Shown: positions 26,132 through 34,178 of the stretch, piece after piece
Numbering within the stretch: position 1 is the stretch's first letter
How the letters are laid out: every line of letters starts with the position of its first letter
Notes under the pieces: model-generated
What the model was told of the DNA's origin: nothing
Seen by the model: the letters and a program-made list of their open reading frames with translations, nothing else
Database searches by the model: none
Source of the DNA: Janthinobacterium silvisoli
Lineage (GTDB): Bacteria > Pseudomonadota > Gammaproteobacteria > Burkholderiales > Burkholderiaceae_D
DNA length: 64,000 bases
NCBI RefSeq assembly: GCF_014200725.1
Contig: NZ_JACHCL010000006.1
Span: 1 to 64,000 of the forward strand
Direction of reading: 5' to 3'
Made by a program: the position numbers and the translations under genes

Positions 26132-27187
26132 GGGAGCCAGTGCCCGCAAGGCGAGGTCGGGCAGCGCGTGCATGGGGTGCGTGGTGCCGCCAATGCCGAG
26201 ATGCCCGGCGCCCAGGTCATCACTCAGGTCATCATAATCCGGCAGCCGCTTATCCATGCTCACATGGATGCCGTCGATGCCCGAAAAATGCTGCAGCCAG
26301 GCGCCCGCCTCGGTCAACAGGAATTGGCGGAAGTCGCGCGCCGCCGGCGGCAGCGGCCGGTCTGCCCGGTGCACCACGTTCCAGTGGCGCGTCAAAGGAA
26401 AACCTTGTACATCAAGCACTTTCAGCAAGCCGGCGCGCACTTCGGACTGCACCTCTTGCACCGCCAGCAGGCTGATGCCCATGCCGGCAATCACCGATTG
26501 CTTGATCGCCTCGGCGCAGCCCAGTTCCATGAAACGTGGCGGCGCTTCCTGGTTGCGAAAGGTTTCGTCGGCCACGCCGCGGGTATCGGTGCCGCTCTCG
26601 CGCACGATCAGGCATTCGGAGGCAATCCGCGCATACGGAATATTCTGTTCGAAGGCCAATGGATGCGATGCGGCAGAAACCAGCGCGTAGGGATTGGCGC
26701 CGAAGGGCCTGGCGACGATATTGGGAGATTCCGGCGGATGCACCATCACGGCAAGATCGATCTGCTCGTCGCGCAGCATGGTGAGCAACTGGTCGCGGCT
26801 ACGCACCTTCATATCCAGTTCGATCATCGTCTTGCCCTGCATGAAAGAGTGCAGCAGGTGCGGAAAAAAATGGCTGCCCGAGGTAATCATTCCCACCCGC
26901 AGACGCTGGATGCCGCCGGTCATCAGGTTTGCTAATGATTGCTCTGCCGCATTCAGATCCGCAAGTATCACGCGGCAGTGCTGCAACACCAGGCTACCGC
27001 CCTCGGTCAAGGTGATGCGCTTGCCGTGATGCTGGAACAAGGGCAAGCCAGCCTGCCCTTCCATCTGCTTGATCTGCATCGATACCGCCGGCTGCGTCAG
27101 GTGCAGGTCCTCGGCGGCGCGGGAGAAACTCAGATTGCGCGCCACACTTTCAAAAATCTTAATCTGGCGAATTGTTATGTGTCTCAT
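26099..27187 (-). CDS. LysR-type regulator, CbbR-like, with C-terminal extension
   Basis: A 362-residue LysR regulator. The winged HTH reads MRHITIRQIKIFESVARNLSFSRAAEDLHLTQPAVSMQIKQMEGQ, resembling CbbR regulators, followed by a substrate-binding domain to about residue 300. About 60 extra residues follow (KRLPDYDDLSDD... to LPDKC), partly antisense to the mntH end; ordinary LysR proteins are about 300. ATG 27187 is used; GTG at 27196 is too close to GGAG. No Calvin-cycle gene is near, so its target is unknown. Confidence 0.82.
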   Translation of the reverse strand: MRHITIRQIKIFESVARNLSFSRAAEDLHLTQPAVSMQIKQMEGQAGLPLFQHHGKRITLTEGGSLVLQHCRVILADLNAAEQSLANLMTGGIQRLRVGMITSGSHFFPHLLHSFMQGKTMIELDMKVRSRDQLLTMLRDEQIDLAVMVHPPESPNIVARPFGANPYALVSAASHPLAFEQNIPYARIASECLIVRESGTDTRGVADETFRNQEAPPRFMELGCAEAIKQSVIAGMGISLLAVQEVQSEVRAGLLKVLDVQGFPLTRHWNVVHRADRPLPPAARDFRQFLLTEAGAWLQHFSGIDGIHVSMDKRLPDYDDLSDDLGAGHLGIGGTTHPMHALPDLALRALAPSGSQCLPDKC

Positions 27188-27558
27188 ATGAAGCACTATC
27201 TCCTTGACGAATCCAACAACGTCGACGAAAAATTTCAGCTCTACAACAGCCCAACTGGATGATCGATGTATTCACTGCGCCGTTCTATCCGATAACAATG
27301 CTTTGCCGCGCTGAAACACACGCAACAGCAGGTCTGTCGCCATCATTTGCAGGGCCTGGCTGCCCGGCATTGCTTGATCATATACTTATTGGAGCAAGCA
27401 TTCAGGCGCCTTATTTTGTCATCAACTATTACATTAAAATATAAACATGGTTTTCATGTATTGGCCTGCCGCTGGCGTATGGTCGATCAGAAAACGCTTG
27501 AATATAGTCTTATATGAGACTATATTGAGTTCCATCAATTTGAATACAGTAAAAACCC
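27188..27558. other. intergenic region between lysR and marR
   Basis: 371 bases, AT-rich in its right half, between two divergent regulator genes. It contains the palindromic MarR-type operator at 27501-27526 about 35 bases before the marR start. I see no further gene or RNA structure in it. Confidence 0.6.
27501..27526 (+). promoter_or_regulatory. palindromic operator of the MarR regulator
   Basis: AATATAGTC (27501-27509) and GACTATATT (27518-27526) form a perfect 9-bp inverted repeat with an 8-base spacer, directly upstream of marR. Size and symmetry suit a MarR dimer. A related half-site (ATATAAGTCTATATTT, 28061-28076) lies before the next gene, suggesting autoregulation and co-regulation. 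Confidence 0.6.
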
Positions 27559-28008
27559 ATGGCCTCTCCCATCGATGAGCAAGCGGTTGGCCGCTGCAAC
27601 AACACGGCCGTGCGCAAGGCGGCGCGCCATTTGACGCGCTTCTACGATGCCCATCTGTCGCGCGTCGGCTTGCGCGCCACCCAGTATGCGATTTTGAACT
27701 TGTTGGCGCAGCATGGTCCCACCACCATGGCAGCGCTGGCCGCACGCCTGACGATGGACAGGGCGACAATGGGCCACAATCTGCGCCCGCTGGAACGTGA
27801 CGGCCTGATCACCATTCGCGTAGGCCAGGTGGACCGTCGCGAACGCGAAGTGGGGTTAACTGAACTGGGTGAACAGCGCGAACGGGAAGGCCGCACCGAG
27901 TGGACTGCTGCGCAAATCCTGTTTGAAGAAGAGTTCGGTCTTGAAGATGCGCTGGCCATGCGCCGTATCATGGGCCGGATCACGCGTCTGGAAATACCCG
28001 CGCTGTAA
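27559..28008 (+). CDS. MarR family transcriptional regulator
   Basis: A 149-residue winged-helix regulator. The segment RKAARHLTRFYDAHL is the usual N-terminal dimer helix, and TMAALAARLTMDRATMGHNLRPLERDGLI is the recognition HTH, followed by the wing VDRREREV. It likely represses itself and the next two genes until a phenolic or oxidant ligand binds (inference from family). A strong inverted repeat sits just upstream. Confidence 0.88.
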   Translation: MASPIDEQAVGRCNNTAVRKAARHLTRFYDAHLSRVGLRATQYAILNLLAQHGPTTMAALAARLTMDRATMGHNLRPLERDGLITIRVGQVDRREREVGLTELGEQREREGRTEWTAAQILFEEEFGLEDALAMRRIMGRITRLEIPAL

Positions 28009-28060
28009 GTTGGCAAGGCAGACCCCGCTGTGGCGGGGATAAACAATCCCAAATACGGGC

Positions 28061-28076
28061 ATATAAGTCTATATTT
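28061..28076 (+). promoter_or_regulatory. possible second MarR half-site
   Basis: ATATAAGTCTATATTT closely resembles one arm and centre of the palindrome at 27501-27526. It lies about 14 bases before the SnoaL-like gene start. It could bind the MarR protein weakly; the symmetric arm is not complete. Confidence 0.35.
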
Positions 28077-28089
28077 CAAGAAAGGTTGT

Positions 28090-28584
28090 ATGCATACTTT
28101 TTCCAAAAAATTGGCGATGGCGATCGCCTTCGCCAGCGCGCTATGTGCGGCCACGCCGGCCTTAGCAGCATCCAACATCGACGCTAATGATATGCAAGAG
28201 ATACGCGCCCTGTTCCTGCGCCAGGCGGCCGGTGCCACCGCGCATGACATCGGCGTGATCGACAGCGTGCTGGCCCACGCCGCACCGGGCCAACCTGACC
28301 CGGTCAGCTTTATCGCCCGCGCTTACCAGTTCTGGGGCCGCGCAGCGGTACTCGAGCATTTTCGTACCACCTTCCAGGGCACCTGGGTGTTCGAACCGCA
28401 ACAGGACGCCATCCGGATTACACCGCTGGGCCCCGACACGGCGCAGATTTACGCGCCCACCCGCATTACCTTGGGTCCGGCCGGCCAGTCCGCCAGGCAA
28501 GAAACTTTTTTGATGTATGAGACGGCCATCCGCACGCCGCAAGGCTGGCGCATTGCCACCATGGTGCCAGTCCCGGCCCAATAA
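28090..28584 (+). CDS. secreted SnoaL-like / SgcJ-type protein
   Basis: A 164-residue protein with a signal peptide (cut near ALA-AS). The rest looks like an NTF2/SnoaL-like fold of the SgcJ type: an N-terminal helix (DMQEIRALFLRQAAGATAHD), FWGRAAVLEHFRTTFQGTW and strands ending in GWRIATMVPV. It probably sits in the periplasm; catalytic function is unknown. ATG 28090 follows AAAGG. It lies in the marR cluster, 24 bp before the MBL gene. Confidence 0.65.
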   Translation: MHTFSKKLAMAIAFASALCAATPALAASNIDANDMQEIRALFLRQAAGATAHDIGVIDSVLAHAAPGQPDPVSFIARAYQFWGRAAVLEHFRTTFQGTWVFEPQQDAIRITPLGPDTAQIYAPTRITLGPAGQSARQETFLMYETAIRTPQGWRIATMVPVPAQ

Positions 28585-28608
28585 GCTTTTTTCCCTGCAA
28601 GGTGCCCT

Positions 28609-29535
28609 ATGAAACGTCGTGATGTGATGAAACTGGCCTCGCTGGCCCTGCTTCCTGTGCTGCCTGGCCTGTCCCGGGCGGTCGATAACAATCCGGTCTT
28701 GCAATACAAGGTGTTGACCGTAAAACGGCCGGGCCTCAGCCGCGATGTGCCGCCTGGCAAGGAAGCGCTAAACTGGGTCGCCAATTCCTCGACCCTGATC
28801 TATGGCCAGCGCGAAGCGGTGCTGGTCGATACCTTTCTGACGGTGGAACAGACCCAGGGCCTGGCGGACGCGATTGTCGCCAGCGGCAAGACCTTGAGCA
28901 CCATCTATATTACCCACGCCCATGGCGACCATTTTTTTGGCCTCAGCATACTGCAGCAACGTTTCCCGAACGTGAAGGCGGTGGCCACGCCCACGGTGGC
29001 GGCCAAAATGCTGCAGCAAATCACACCCGACAAATTGAACAGCCGCTGGCGCAAGCTGTTCCCGAACCAGATACCCGAGATCATCACCACGGCCGAAGCC
29101 ATGCAGGGCAATCAGCTGACACTCGAAGGCCAGCCCTTGAACGTTATCAATGTCGGCCATACCGATACGGATGACAGCACCTGTTTGCACGTGCCATCGA
29201 TCGGCCTGGTGGTGGCGGGCGACGCCGTGTATAACGGCATCCACCCTTTCCTCAACGAATCGAACCGGCAAACCCGGCTGGAATGGCTGGCCGCACTGGA
29301 CAAGATCGATCGATTGAAACCTCGGGCGGTGGTGGCTGGCCATAAAATCCCGGAGAACGATGACAACCCAAAAATTGTCGATGAAACGCGGCAATACCTG
29401 CGCGACTTCATCCGCCTAAATGACGCCACCAGCACCGCACGCGAACTGTACGACCAGATGCTGGCCCTGTACCCGGACCGCGCCAACCCCGGATCGCTGT
29501 GGAGCGCCGCCAATACGGCCAAGTCGCAAGCCTAG
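28609..29535 (+). CDS. Tat-type exported MBL-fold metallohydrolase
   Basis: A 308-residue metallo-beta-lactamase-fold hydrolase. The N-terminus MKRRDVMKLASLALLPVLPG has a twin Arg but a slightly atypical Tat motif. The metal site THAHGDH (about residues 101-107) and the later His in GHTDTDD and Asp in AGDAVYN support a dinuclear zinc enzyme. The substrate is unknown: lactonase, esterase and thiolesterase members share these motifs. It is last in the marR cluster. Confidence 0.85.
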   Translation: MKRRDVMKLASLALLPVLPGLSRAVDNNPVLQYKVLTVKRPGLSRDVPPGKEALNWVANSSTLIYGQREAVLVDTFLTVEQTQGLADAIVASGKTLSTIYITHAHGDHFFGLSILQQRFPNVKAVATPTVAAKMLQQITPDKLNSRWRKLFPNQIPEIITTAEAMQGNQLTLEGQPLNVINVGHTDTDDSTCLHVPSIGLVVAGDAVYNGIHPFLNESNRQTRLEWLAALDKIDRLKPRAVVAGHKIPENDDNPKIVDETRQYLRDFIRLNDATSTARELYDQMLALYPDRANPGSLWSAANTAKSQA

Positions 29536-29590
29536 GCTGGCGCGCGGGGGCTAGCAGACCGATTTCCCATCTGCTATAATCGGCCGCCTT

Positions 29591-29666
29591 GGCCTGGTAG
29601 CTCAGTCGGTAGAGCAGAGGATTGAAAATCCTTGTGTCGGTGGTTCGATTCCGCCCCGGGCCACCA
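29591..29666 (+). tRNA. tRNA-Phe (GAA), copy 2
   Basis: Identical over 76 bases to the copy at 22227, with encoded CCA. TATAAT at 29575-29580 stands at the same distance from the tRNA as in copy 1; the -35 is weak. A terminator of the AACGCCAACC type follows. An AT-rich unrecognised gene is on its right side. Confidence 0.97.
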
Positions 29667-29686
29667 AGAACTCAGAAAAACATATC

Positions 29687-29714
29687 AAAACGCCAACCTT
29701 AGGGTTGGCGTTTT
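29687..29714 (+). terminator. terminator of tRNA-Phe copy 2
   Basis: A perfect 12-bp stem AAAACGCCAACC/GGTTGGCGTTTT (29687-29698, 29703-29714) with a 4-base loop; because both arms end in A/T runs it should work in both directions, also for the minus-strand gene ending at 29770. Confidence 0.85.
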
Positions 29715-29769
29715 GCTTGGTGGCATACACCGCAGGGCCTGTATTACGCCCTACATGCAAGCTTATCCA

Positions 29770-30618
29770 TCAGTTGCCAGAGATTTTTTCGATAATCCTG
29801 ACGGCGGTTCCGCCACCGGGTAGCAATGCACTGGCCAGCTCAGAGCCCAATTCAAACAGCATTTCCCGCGTGGTAATCGCCTGCAGCGTGTCCCTGAACC
29901 ACTGACCATTTTCGAGTACCTCCCCGGTCAGGCCATCGACTTCAATCACCCCTACTTTGTCCTCAGTCGTCCAGGTAAATTCAAACGCAAACACGGGGCG
30001 ATAATACAGGTACACTTTTTCAACTGTCACAATATCTTCCTGAAACTCGTGGGCATTGATCACCTCAGCATCCAGCGTCTGCCGTATTTTTCGCAACAGC
30101 ATCGGCAATCGTAATTGCGGGACAATTGCTTCAGGCAATTCGAGTACCGTCTGTTCCTGCATCTTGTATTTATTGATGTAATTGGCCAACACGCCTTTTT
30201 TCAGGTCACGCGACAGGCCGTCGAGATAATCGTCGTAATGGATCTTCCGGTGCGAGTACTCGACTGCCTGCAGGTTGATCAAGCGTTTGTTTCCCTGTTC
30301 GGCGATTGAATATTCCTTACAGTTGATCAGCACCTTTTTCGCATACGCGTTACCGATCTCTACCGGATAGGTAAGCTCGCGTGAATAATCGACTGAGCGG
30401 GTAGTCACCACATGCCAGAAGGGTTCATAACGCAAAACGTGCTTGGAAAGAAGCACCGTTTCATCCTTGGGACGCTTGAAAGGATTGAATTTCGCCAGCA
30501 GCCCGAAAGCATTCAATTTTTTCTGGTTTGCCTGCTCGGTGGCAGCACTCAGTGGATATACCTGCTCGAACACAAATACCTTTTCGGCATTGTCCAGGTA
30601 TTGAAGAAGTTCCGCCAT
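29770..30618 (-). CDS. unrecognised 282-residue protein, AT-rich gene
   Basis: A soluble-looking protein with no signal peptide or membrane helix apart from a mildly hydrophobic C-terminal end (ELGSELASALLPGGGTAVRIIEK). Its middle is Lys/Tyr-rich (VEYSHRKIHYDDYLDGLSRDLKKG). Near the end, KVYLYYRPVFAFEFTW...GVIEVDGLTGEV resembles beta hairpins seen in PepSY-like modules, but I cannot assign it. Base composition is visibly more AT-rich than the neighbours and it is flanked by a tRNA-Phe gene and an AT-rich spacer, which suggests horizontal acquisition. Confidence 0.7.
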   Translation of the reverse strand: MAELLQYLDNAEKVFVFEQVYPLSAATEQANQKKLNAFGLLAKFNPFKRPKDETVLLSKHVLRYEPFWHVVTTRSVDYSRELTYPVEIGNAYAKKVLINCKEYSIAEQGNKRLINLQAVEYSHRKIHYDDYLDGLSRDLKKGVLANYINKYKMQEQTVLELPEAIVPQLRLPMLLRKIRQTLDAEVINAHEFQEDIVTVEKVYLYYRPVFAFEFTWTTEDKVGVIEVDGLTGEVLENGQWFRDTLQAITTREMLFELGSELASALLPGGGTAVRIIEKISGN

Positions 30619-30783
30619 ATGAAGCCTTATAGAAATAATTTCAATATATTAAATACTTAAGTACTTTACATATTAATTCATTACCTCTGATTTGCGTTGA
30701 TTCAAATTAGTTCCAAGTTTAAAAATTTTCCACATTAATTATCAAATAACTTTTTTCGATACTGAATTTTTATGCAAAAAATA

Positions 30784-31821
30784 TTATCGAAAAGCACTTT
30801 GCACTTTGACAGGCAGCAGCTCCAGCACCGCCTGGGCAAACGTCAGCGGCGCTTCCTGCGGCAGATTGTGGCCCGCACCCGGCACGATGCGGTGGGCTTT
30901 GCGCGCAGGGAATTTATTGGCGTACGACAAACCATCTGTCGGCAAGACCACGGCATCGTTGGCCCCGTCCAGGGTGATGGTGGGCACGGTTATCACGGGC
31001 AAGGCCGCGAGTCGCCGGTCCAGTTCGGCATACGCGGGATCACCCGCCACCTGGTTGTAGCGATGCCGGTAGGAATGGATGGTGACCTCGATGTAATCGG
31101 GATTGTCAAACGCGGGGGCCGTGCGCTCAAACGTGGCGTCGTCGAAATGCCATTGCGGCGACCAGAGTTTCCACAGCAGCTTGTTTGTTTCGCGCCGGTA
31201 CCTGGTGTAGCCCGCCTTGCCACGCTCCGTGAGGAAATAGAATTGATACCAGGCCGGCAGTTCCCGTTCTGGCGGCACGGGAATATTCATGCGGCTCAGG
31301 TCGAGTAGCGCGTAGCCGTTGACCGATACCAGGGCGTGGCAGCGCTCCGGCGACAAGGCGGCGACAGCGCAAGCGGCGCGACCGCCCCAGTCATACCCGG
31401 CCAGCACTGCCCTGGGTATCGACAAGGCGTCAAGCAAGGCAAGCAGATCGGCGCCCAGCGCGGTTTGCTGTCCCGAGCGTGGCGTGGCGGCGTCGAGAAA
31501 ACGCGTCGCGCCGAAACCGCGCAGATAGGGAACGATCACGCGGCAACCACGCGCCGCCAGCATGGGCGCAACCTCGGCATAGGCATGGGGGTCGAAGGGA
31601 AAGCCATGCAAGAGCACCACCGGGATGCCATCGGCGGAGCCGCTTTCATGGTAGGCCACATCGAGCACGCCCGCCTTGACCATCTTGAGCGGGCCCAGGC
31701 CGATGGCTTGCTCCTGCGACAGCGCCAGCGACGGCATCAGCAGCACAAATTCTGCGGCCACCACGCCGAGCGCGGCGGTGCGTAGAAAGGCGCGGCGGTT
31801 CGTCTTGATTTCATGGTCCAA
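30784..31821 (-). CDS. Tat-exported alpha/beta hydrolase with Asp nucleophile (epoxide hydrolase-like)
   Basis: About 345 residues. TTG 31821 is chosen because GGAG lies 6 bases before it and it gives a proper Tat signal (TNRRAFLRTAALG..., cut after ALS). The frame opens at another TTG (31872) overlapping the upstream gene. The hydrolase domain shows LHGFPFDPHAY (oxyanion), the nucleophile elbow AGYDWGG, and the late His in PGAGHNL. An Asp nucleophile points to epoxide hydrolase or haloalkane dehalogenase relatives rather than esterases. Last gene of a tautomerase/FAH operon. Confidence 0.82.
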   Translation of the reverse strand: MDHEIKTNRRAFLRTAALGVVAAEFVLLMPSLALSQEQAIGLGPLKMVKAGVLDVAYHESGSADGIPVVLLHGFPFDPHAYAEVAPMLAARGCRVIVPYLRGFGATRFLDAATPRSGQQTALGADLLALLDALSIPRAVLAGYDWGGRAACAVAALSPERCHALVSVNGYALLDLSRMNIPVPPERELPAWYQFYFLTERGKAGYTRYRRETNKLLWKLWSPQWHFDDATFERTAPAFDNPDYIEVTIHSYRHRYNQVAGDPAYAELDRRLAALPVITVPTITLDGANDAVVLPTDGLSYANKFPARKAHRIVPGAGHNLPQEAPLTFAQAVLELLPVKVQSAFR

Positions 31822-31864
31822 TCTATTCTCCAGTGCCAAGTTTTCAGTGCCAGGCGCCACAGCG

Positions 31865-32725
31865 TCAGGCAAAACGATTGCGCAGTGTGCCGATGCCGTC
31901 GATCACTACCGAGACGCTGTCGCCCGGCTGCAGGAAGCGCGGCGGCACCATGCCGATGCCGACGCCGGCCGGCGTGCCGGTGGAAATGACGTCGCCCGGC
32001 TTCAAGGCCATACCGGCCGAGATCGTGCTGACCAGTTCCGGAATGCTGAACAACAGGTCGGCCGTATGACCGTCCTGGCGCAGTTCGCCATTCACCCAGG
32101 TCTGCACGCGCAGCTGATCGGCCTGCAGCTCGTCGGCCGTCACGATCCATGGCCCCATCGGGCAAAAGGTATCGAGGCCTTTGCCGAGTAACCACTGGCG
32201 ATGGTTTTTTTGCCGGTCGCGGGCTGTCACATCGTTGATGATGGTATAGCCCCACACATGCGCCATGGCGTCCGACACCGCGATATTGCGGCCGGGTTTG
32301 CCAATGATGACGGCCAGCTCGCCCTCGTAATCGACTTCCGAAGTAATTCCAGCATGCAGGTCGACCACTGCTTCCGGCCCGACCACGCTGCTGCCGGGCT
32401 TGGTAAATACGGCGGGATAGGCATCGATTTCCGCCCCGGCGACCGCCCCCGCCTCATATCCGCTGCGGGAAAATTCCTGCGCATGGGCACGGTAATTCTT
32501 GCCCACGCAAAAGATATTGCGTTCGGGCCGGGGCAGTGGCGCCAGCAGTTGCACGTCGCCAAGCGCAATGCCGGCGCAGTTGTCACTGGCCGCGCTGCCA
32601 TCGGCGGGATAAAGGGCAATCGCAGCGAGCATGTCCCGCGCAGCCAGGGGATGGACGCGCCCGGCGTCCAGGTCAACCACGCCGACCTGCTCGACGCCGG
32701 CGTGGATAAAGGTAGCAAATTTCAT
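31865..32725 (-). CDS. fumarylacetoacetate hydrolase family protein
   Basis: A 286-residue FAH-fold enzyme. The C-terminal catalytic domain carries FCVGKNYRAHAQEF, the metal ligands in the SEVDYEGELAVIIGKPGRNI segment, YTIINDVTARDRQ and STGTPAGVG. These enzymes cleave C-C bonds in or decarboxylate acylpyruvate-like intermediates of aromatic and other ring degradation. Second gene of the operon, 24 bp after the tautomerase gene; exact substrate unknown. Confidence 0.88.
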   Translation of the reverse strand: MKFATFIHAGVEQVGVVDLDAGRVHPLAARDMLAAIALYPADGSAASDNCAGIALGDVQLLAPLPRPERNIFCVGKNYRAHAQEFSRSGYEAGAVAGAEIDAYPAVFTKPGSSVVGPEAVVDLHAGITSEVDYEGELAVIIGKPGRNIAVSDAMAHVWGYTIINDVTARDRQKNHRQWLLGKGLDTFCPMGPWIVTADELQADQLRVQTWVNGELRQDGHTADLLFSIPELVSTISAGMALKPGDVISTGTPAGVGIGMVPPRFLQPGDSVSVVIDGIGTLRNRFA

Positions 32726-32749
32726 GGCTATTCCAGCATCGTAAAGGGA

Positions 32750-33139
32750 TTAAACCGGTGCGAATGGCATGTCGCCATTGCCGAACGACCAGTTTTCACG
32801 CTGGACTTCCACCAGGTTGATGATGATGTCTTCCTTGCGCAAGCCGGTCTTCGCCTGGATGCCATCAGCAATGGCGCGGTAAAACGCTTTTTTGACTTCC
32901 GTGCTGCGCCCCTCGTTCCAGGTGATCTGGATGAAGACGATGTTGTCGCTGTAGTTCACGCCAAGAAATCCTTGTTCCGGGTACACCAGTTCCCCCTTGG
33001 CATGGCGGCTGAGGATCTGGAACTTGTCATTCGCAGGCACGTTGGCCACCGTGACCATGGACTCGTAGACGGTGTCGCTGATGGCGCGCAAGGCTTCGGC
33101 TGTGGTCTCCTGGGAAACACTGATACGGGCTAAAGGCAT
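32750..33139 (-). CDS. tautomerase family protein (Tautomerase_2 / MSAD-like)
   Basis: A 129-residue tautomerase-superfamily protein beginning Met-Pro, so that Pro1 becomes the catalytic base after Met removal. The length and segments VPANDKFQ and WSFGNGD resemble the malonate semialdehyde decarboxylase-like group rather than the 62-residue 4-oxalocrotonate tautomerases. ATG 33139 follows CAGGAG. First gene of a three-gene operon divergent from a LysR gene. The reaction is not determinable from sequence. Confidence 0.83.
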   Translation of the reverse strand: MPLARISVSQETTAEALRAISDTVYESMVTVANVPANDKFQILSRHAKGELVYPEQGFLGVNYSDNIVFIQITWNEGRSTEVKKAFYRAIADGIQAKTGLRKEDIIINLVEVQRENWSFGNGDMPFAPV

Positions 33140-33260
33140 AAAAATCTCCTGATATGGATACAGCATGGGTGGCCGGCATCGCCGGAGGCATGCACCATAT
33201 TAGGGCTATACTATGAATGATACAAACGCATAATTTTCATAACTAATATGAGTAATCAGC

Positions 33261-34178
33261 ATGCTATTTGAAGACTTGAGGGCCTTTATTGCGGTCATCG
33301 ACCACAATTCCCTGACCCGCGCCGCCGACGTGCTGTCGCTGACCCAGTCTGCCGTGTCGCGCCGGCTACAGCACCTGGAAGAAGTCATGGGCGTGGAATT
33401 GTTCGATCGCAACAGCAGGCCGCCGCAACCGACGGCATTGGCGCACCGGGTCTACGAGCAGGCACTGCCGCTAATGCTGGGGGCAAGACGGCTGCTCGAT
33501 ATGGCACGCGACGATATGGCGCCCACCGGCACGTTCCGGGTGGGCATGACGCAGGCCGTAGGAGAAATGGTGCTGTTCGATGCGGTGCAGCGCCTGCGTG
33601 CCAGCTTTCCGGCGCTGGACTTGAAATTGCATACGGAATGGGGCGCGGCGCTGCAGCAACAGTTGCTGCACGGGAGCCTGGATGCGGTGGCGATGATGCT
33701 GCCCTCGCCCAGCACCTTGCCCGCGCGCATGGATGGACGTCTGATCAGCACGCTGCCAGTGGCCGTGGTGCAGAGCAGGCAAAAACCCTTGGTGGAGGGC
33801 AAGGCCGACATCCTCGCGCTGGCGCAGCAGGAATGGATACTCAACCCGATCGGCTGCGGCTATCGTGCCGCGCTGGAGCGCGCCATGGGCGGCGCCGGCC
33901 AGACACTCAAACTGCGGGTCGATACGATAGGCACCGACCTGCAGTTGCAACTGATTGCAGCCGGCGCGGGACTGGGGCTGGTGCCGCGCAGTGTCTTGCA
34001 GCGCAGCGCAGTGGCCGGGCAGTTGATGGTGGTCGATACACCGGGCTTTTCCATGCAGCTCGATGTCTGGCTGGTGCACGCGCTGCAGATGGGAAACCTG
34101 AAGCGCGCGATAGATGTGCTCGGCGAGGTGGTGACGGATAGCCTGGCAAGCCTGGCAGCGCCGCCGCAAATGATTTAG
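33261..34178 (+). CDS. LysR-type regulator of the divergent tautomerase operon
   Basis: A 305-residue LysR protein with HTH MLFEDLRAFIAVIDHNSLTRAADVLSLTQSAVSRRLQHLEEVMG and a complete effector domain. It is divergent from the tautomerase-FAH-hydrolase operon over a 121-bp gap containing AT-rich dyads (ATGAA near 33212, TTCAT near 33235), the classical arrangement for activation of the neighbouring operon. Its last 4 bases overlap the convergent pfpI-type gene. Confidence 0.88.
   Translation: MLFEDLRAFIAVIDHNSLTRAADVLSLTQSAVSRRLQHLEEVMGVELFDRNSRPPQPTALAHRVYEQALPLMLGARRLLDMARDDMAPTGTFRVGMTQAVGEMVLFDAVQRLRASFPALDLKLHTEWGAALQQQLLHGSLDAVAMMLPSPSTLPARMDGRLISTLPVAVVQSRQKPLVEGKADILALAQQEWILNPIGCGYRAALERAMGGAGQTLKLRVDTIGTDLQLQLIAAGAGLGLVPRSVLQRSAVAGQLMVVDTPGFSMQLDVWLVHALQMGNLKRAIDVLGEVVTDSLASLAAPPQMI

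Noticed and set aside
22227..29666. Integrative element between tRNA-Phe copies 1 and 2
   Set aside because: No integrase, recombinase or partial tRNA (att) is seen; all tRNA copies are complete. Only the block structure is reported.
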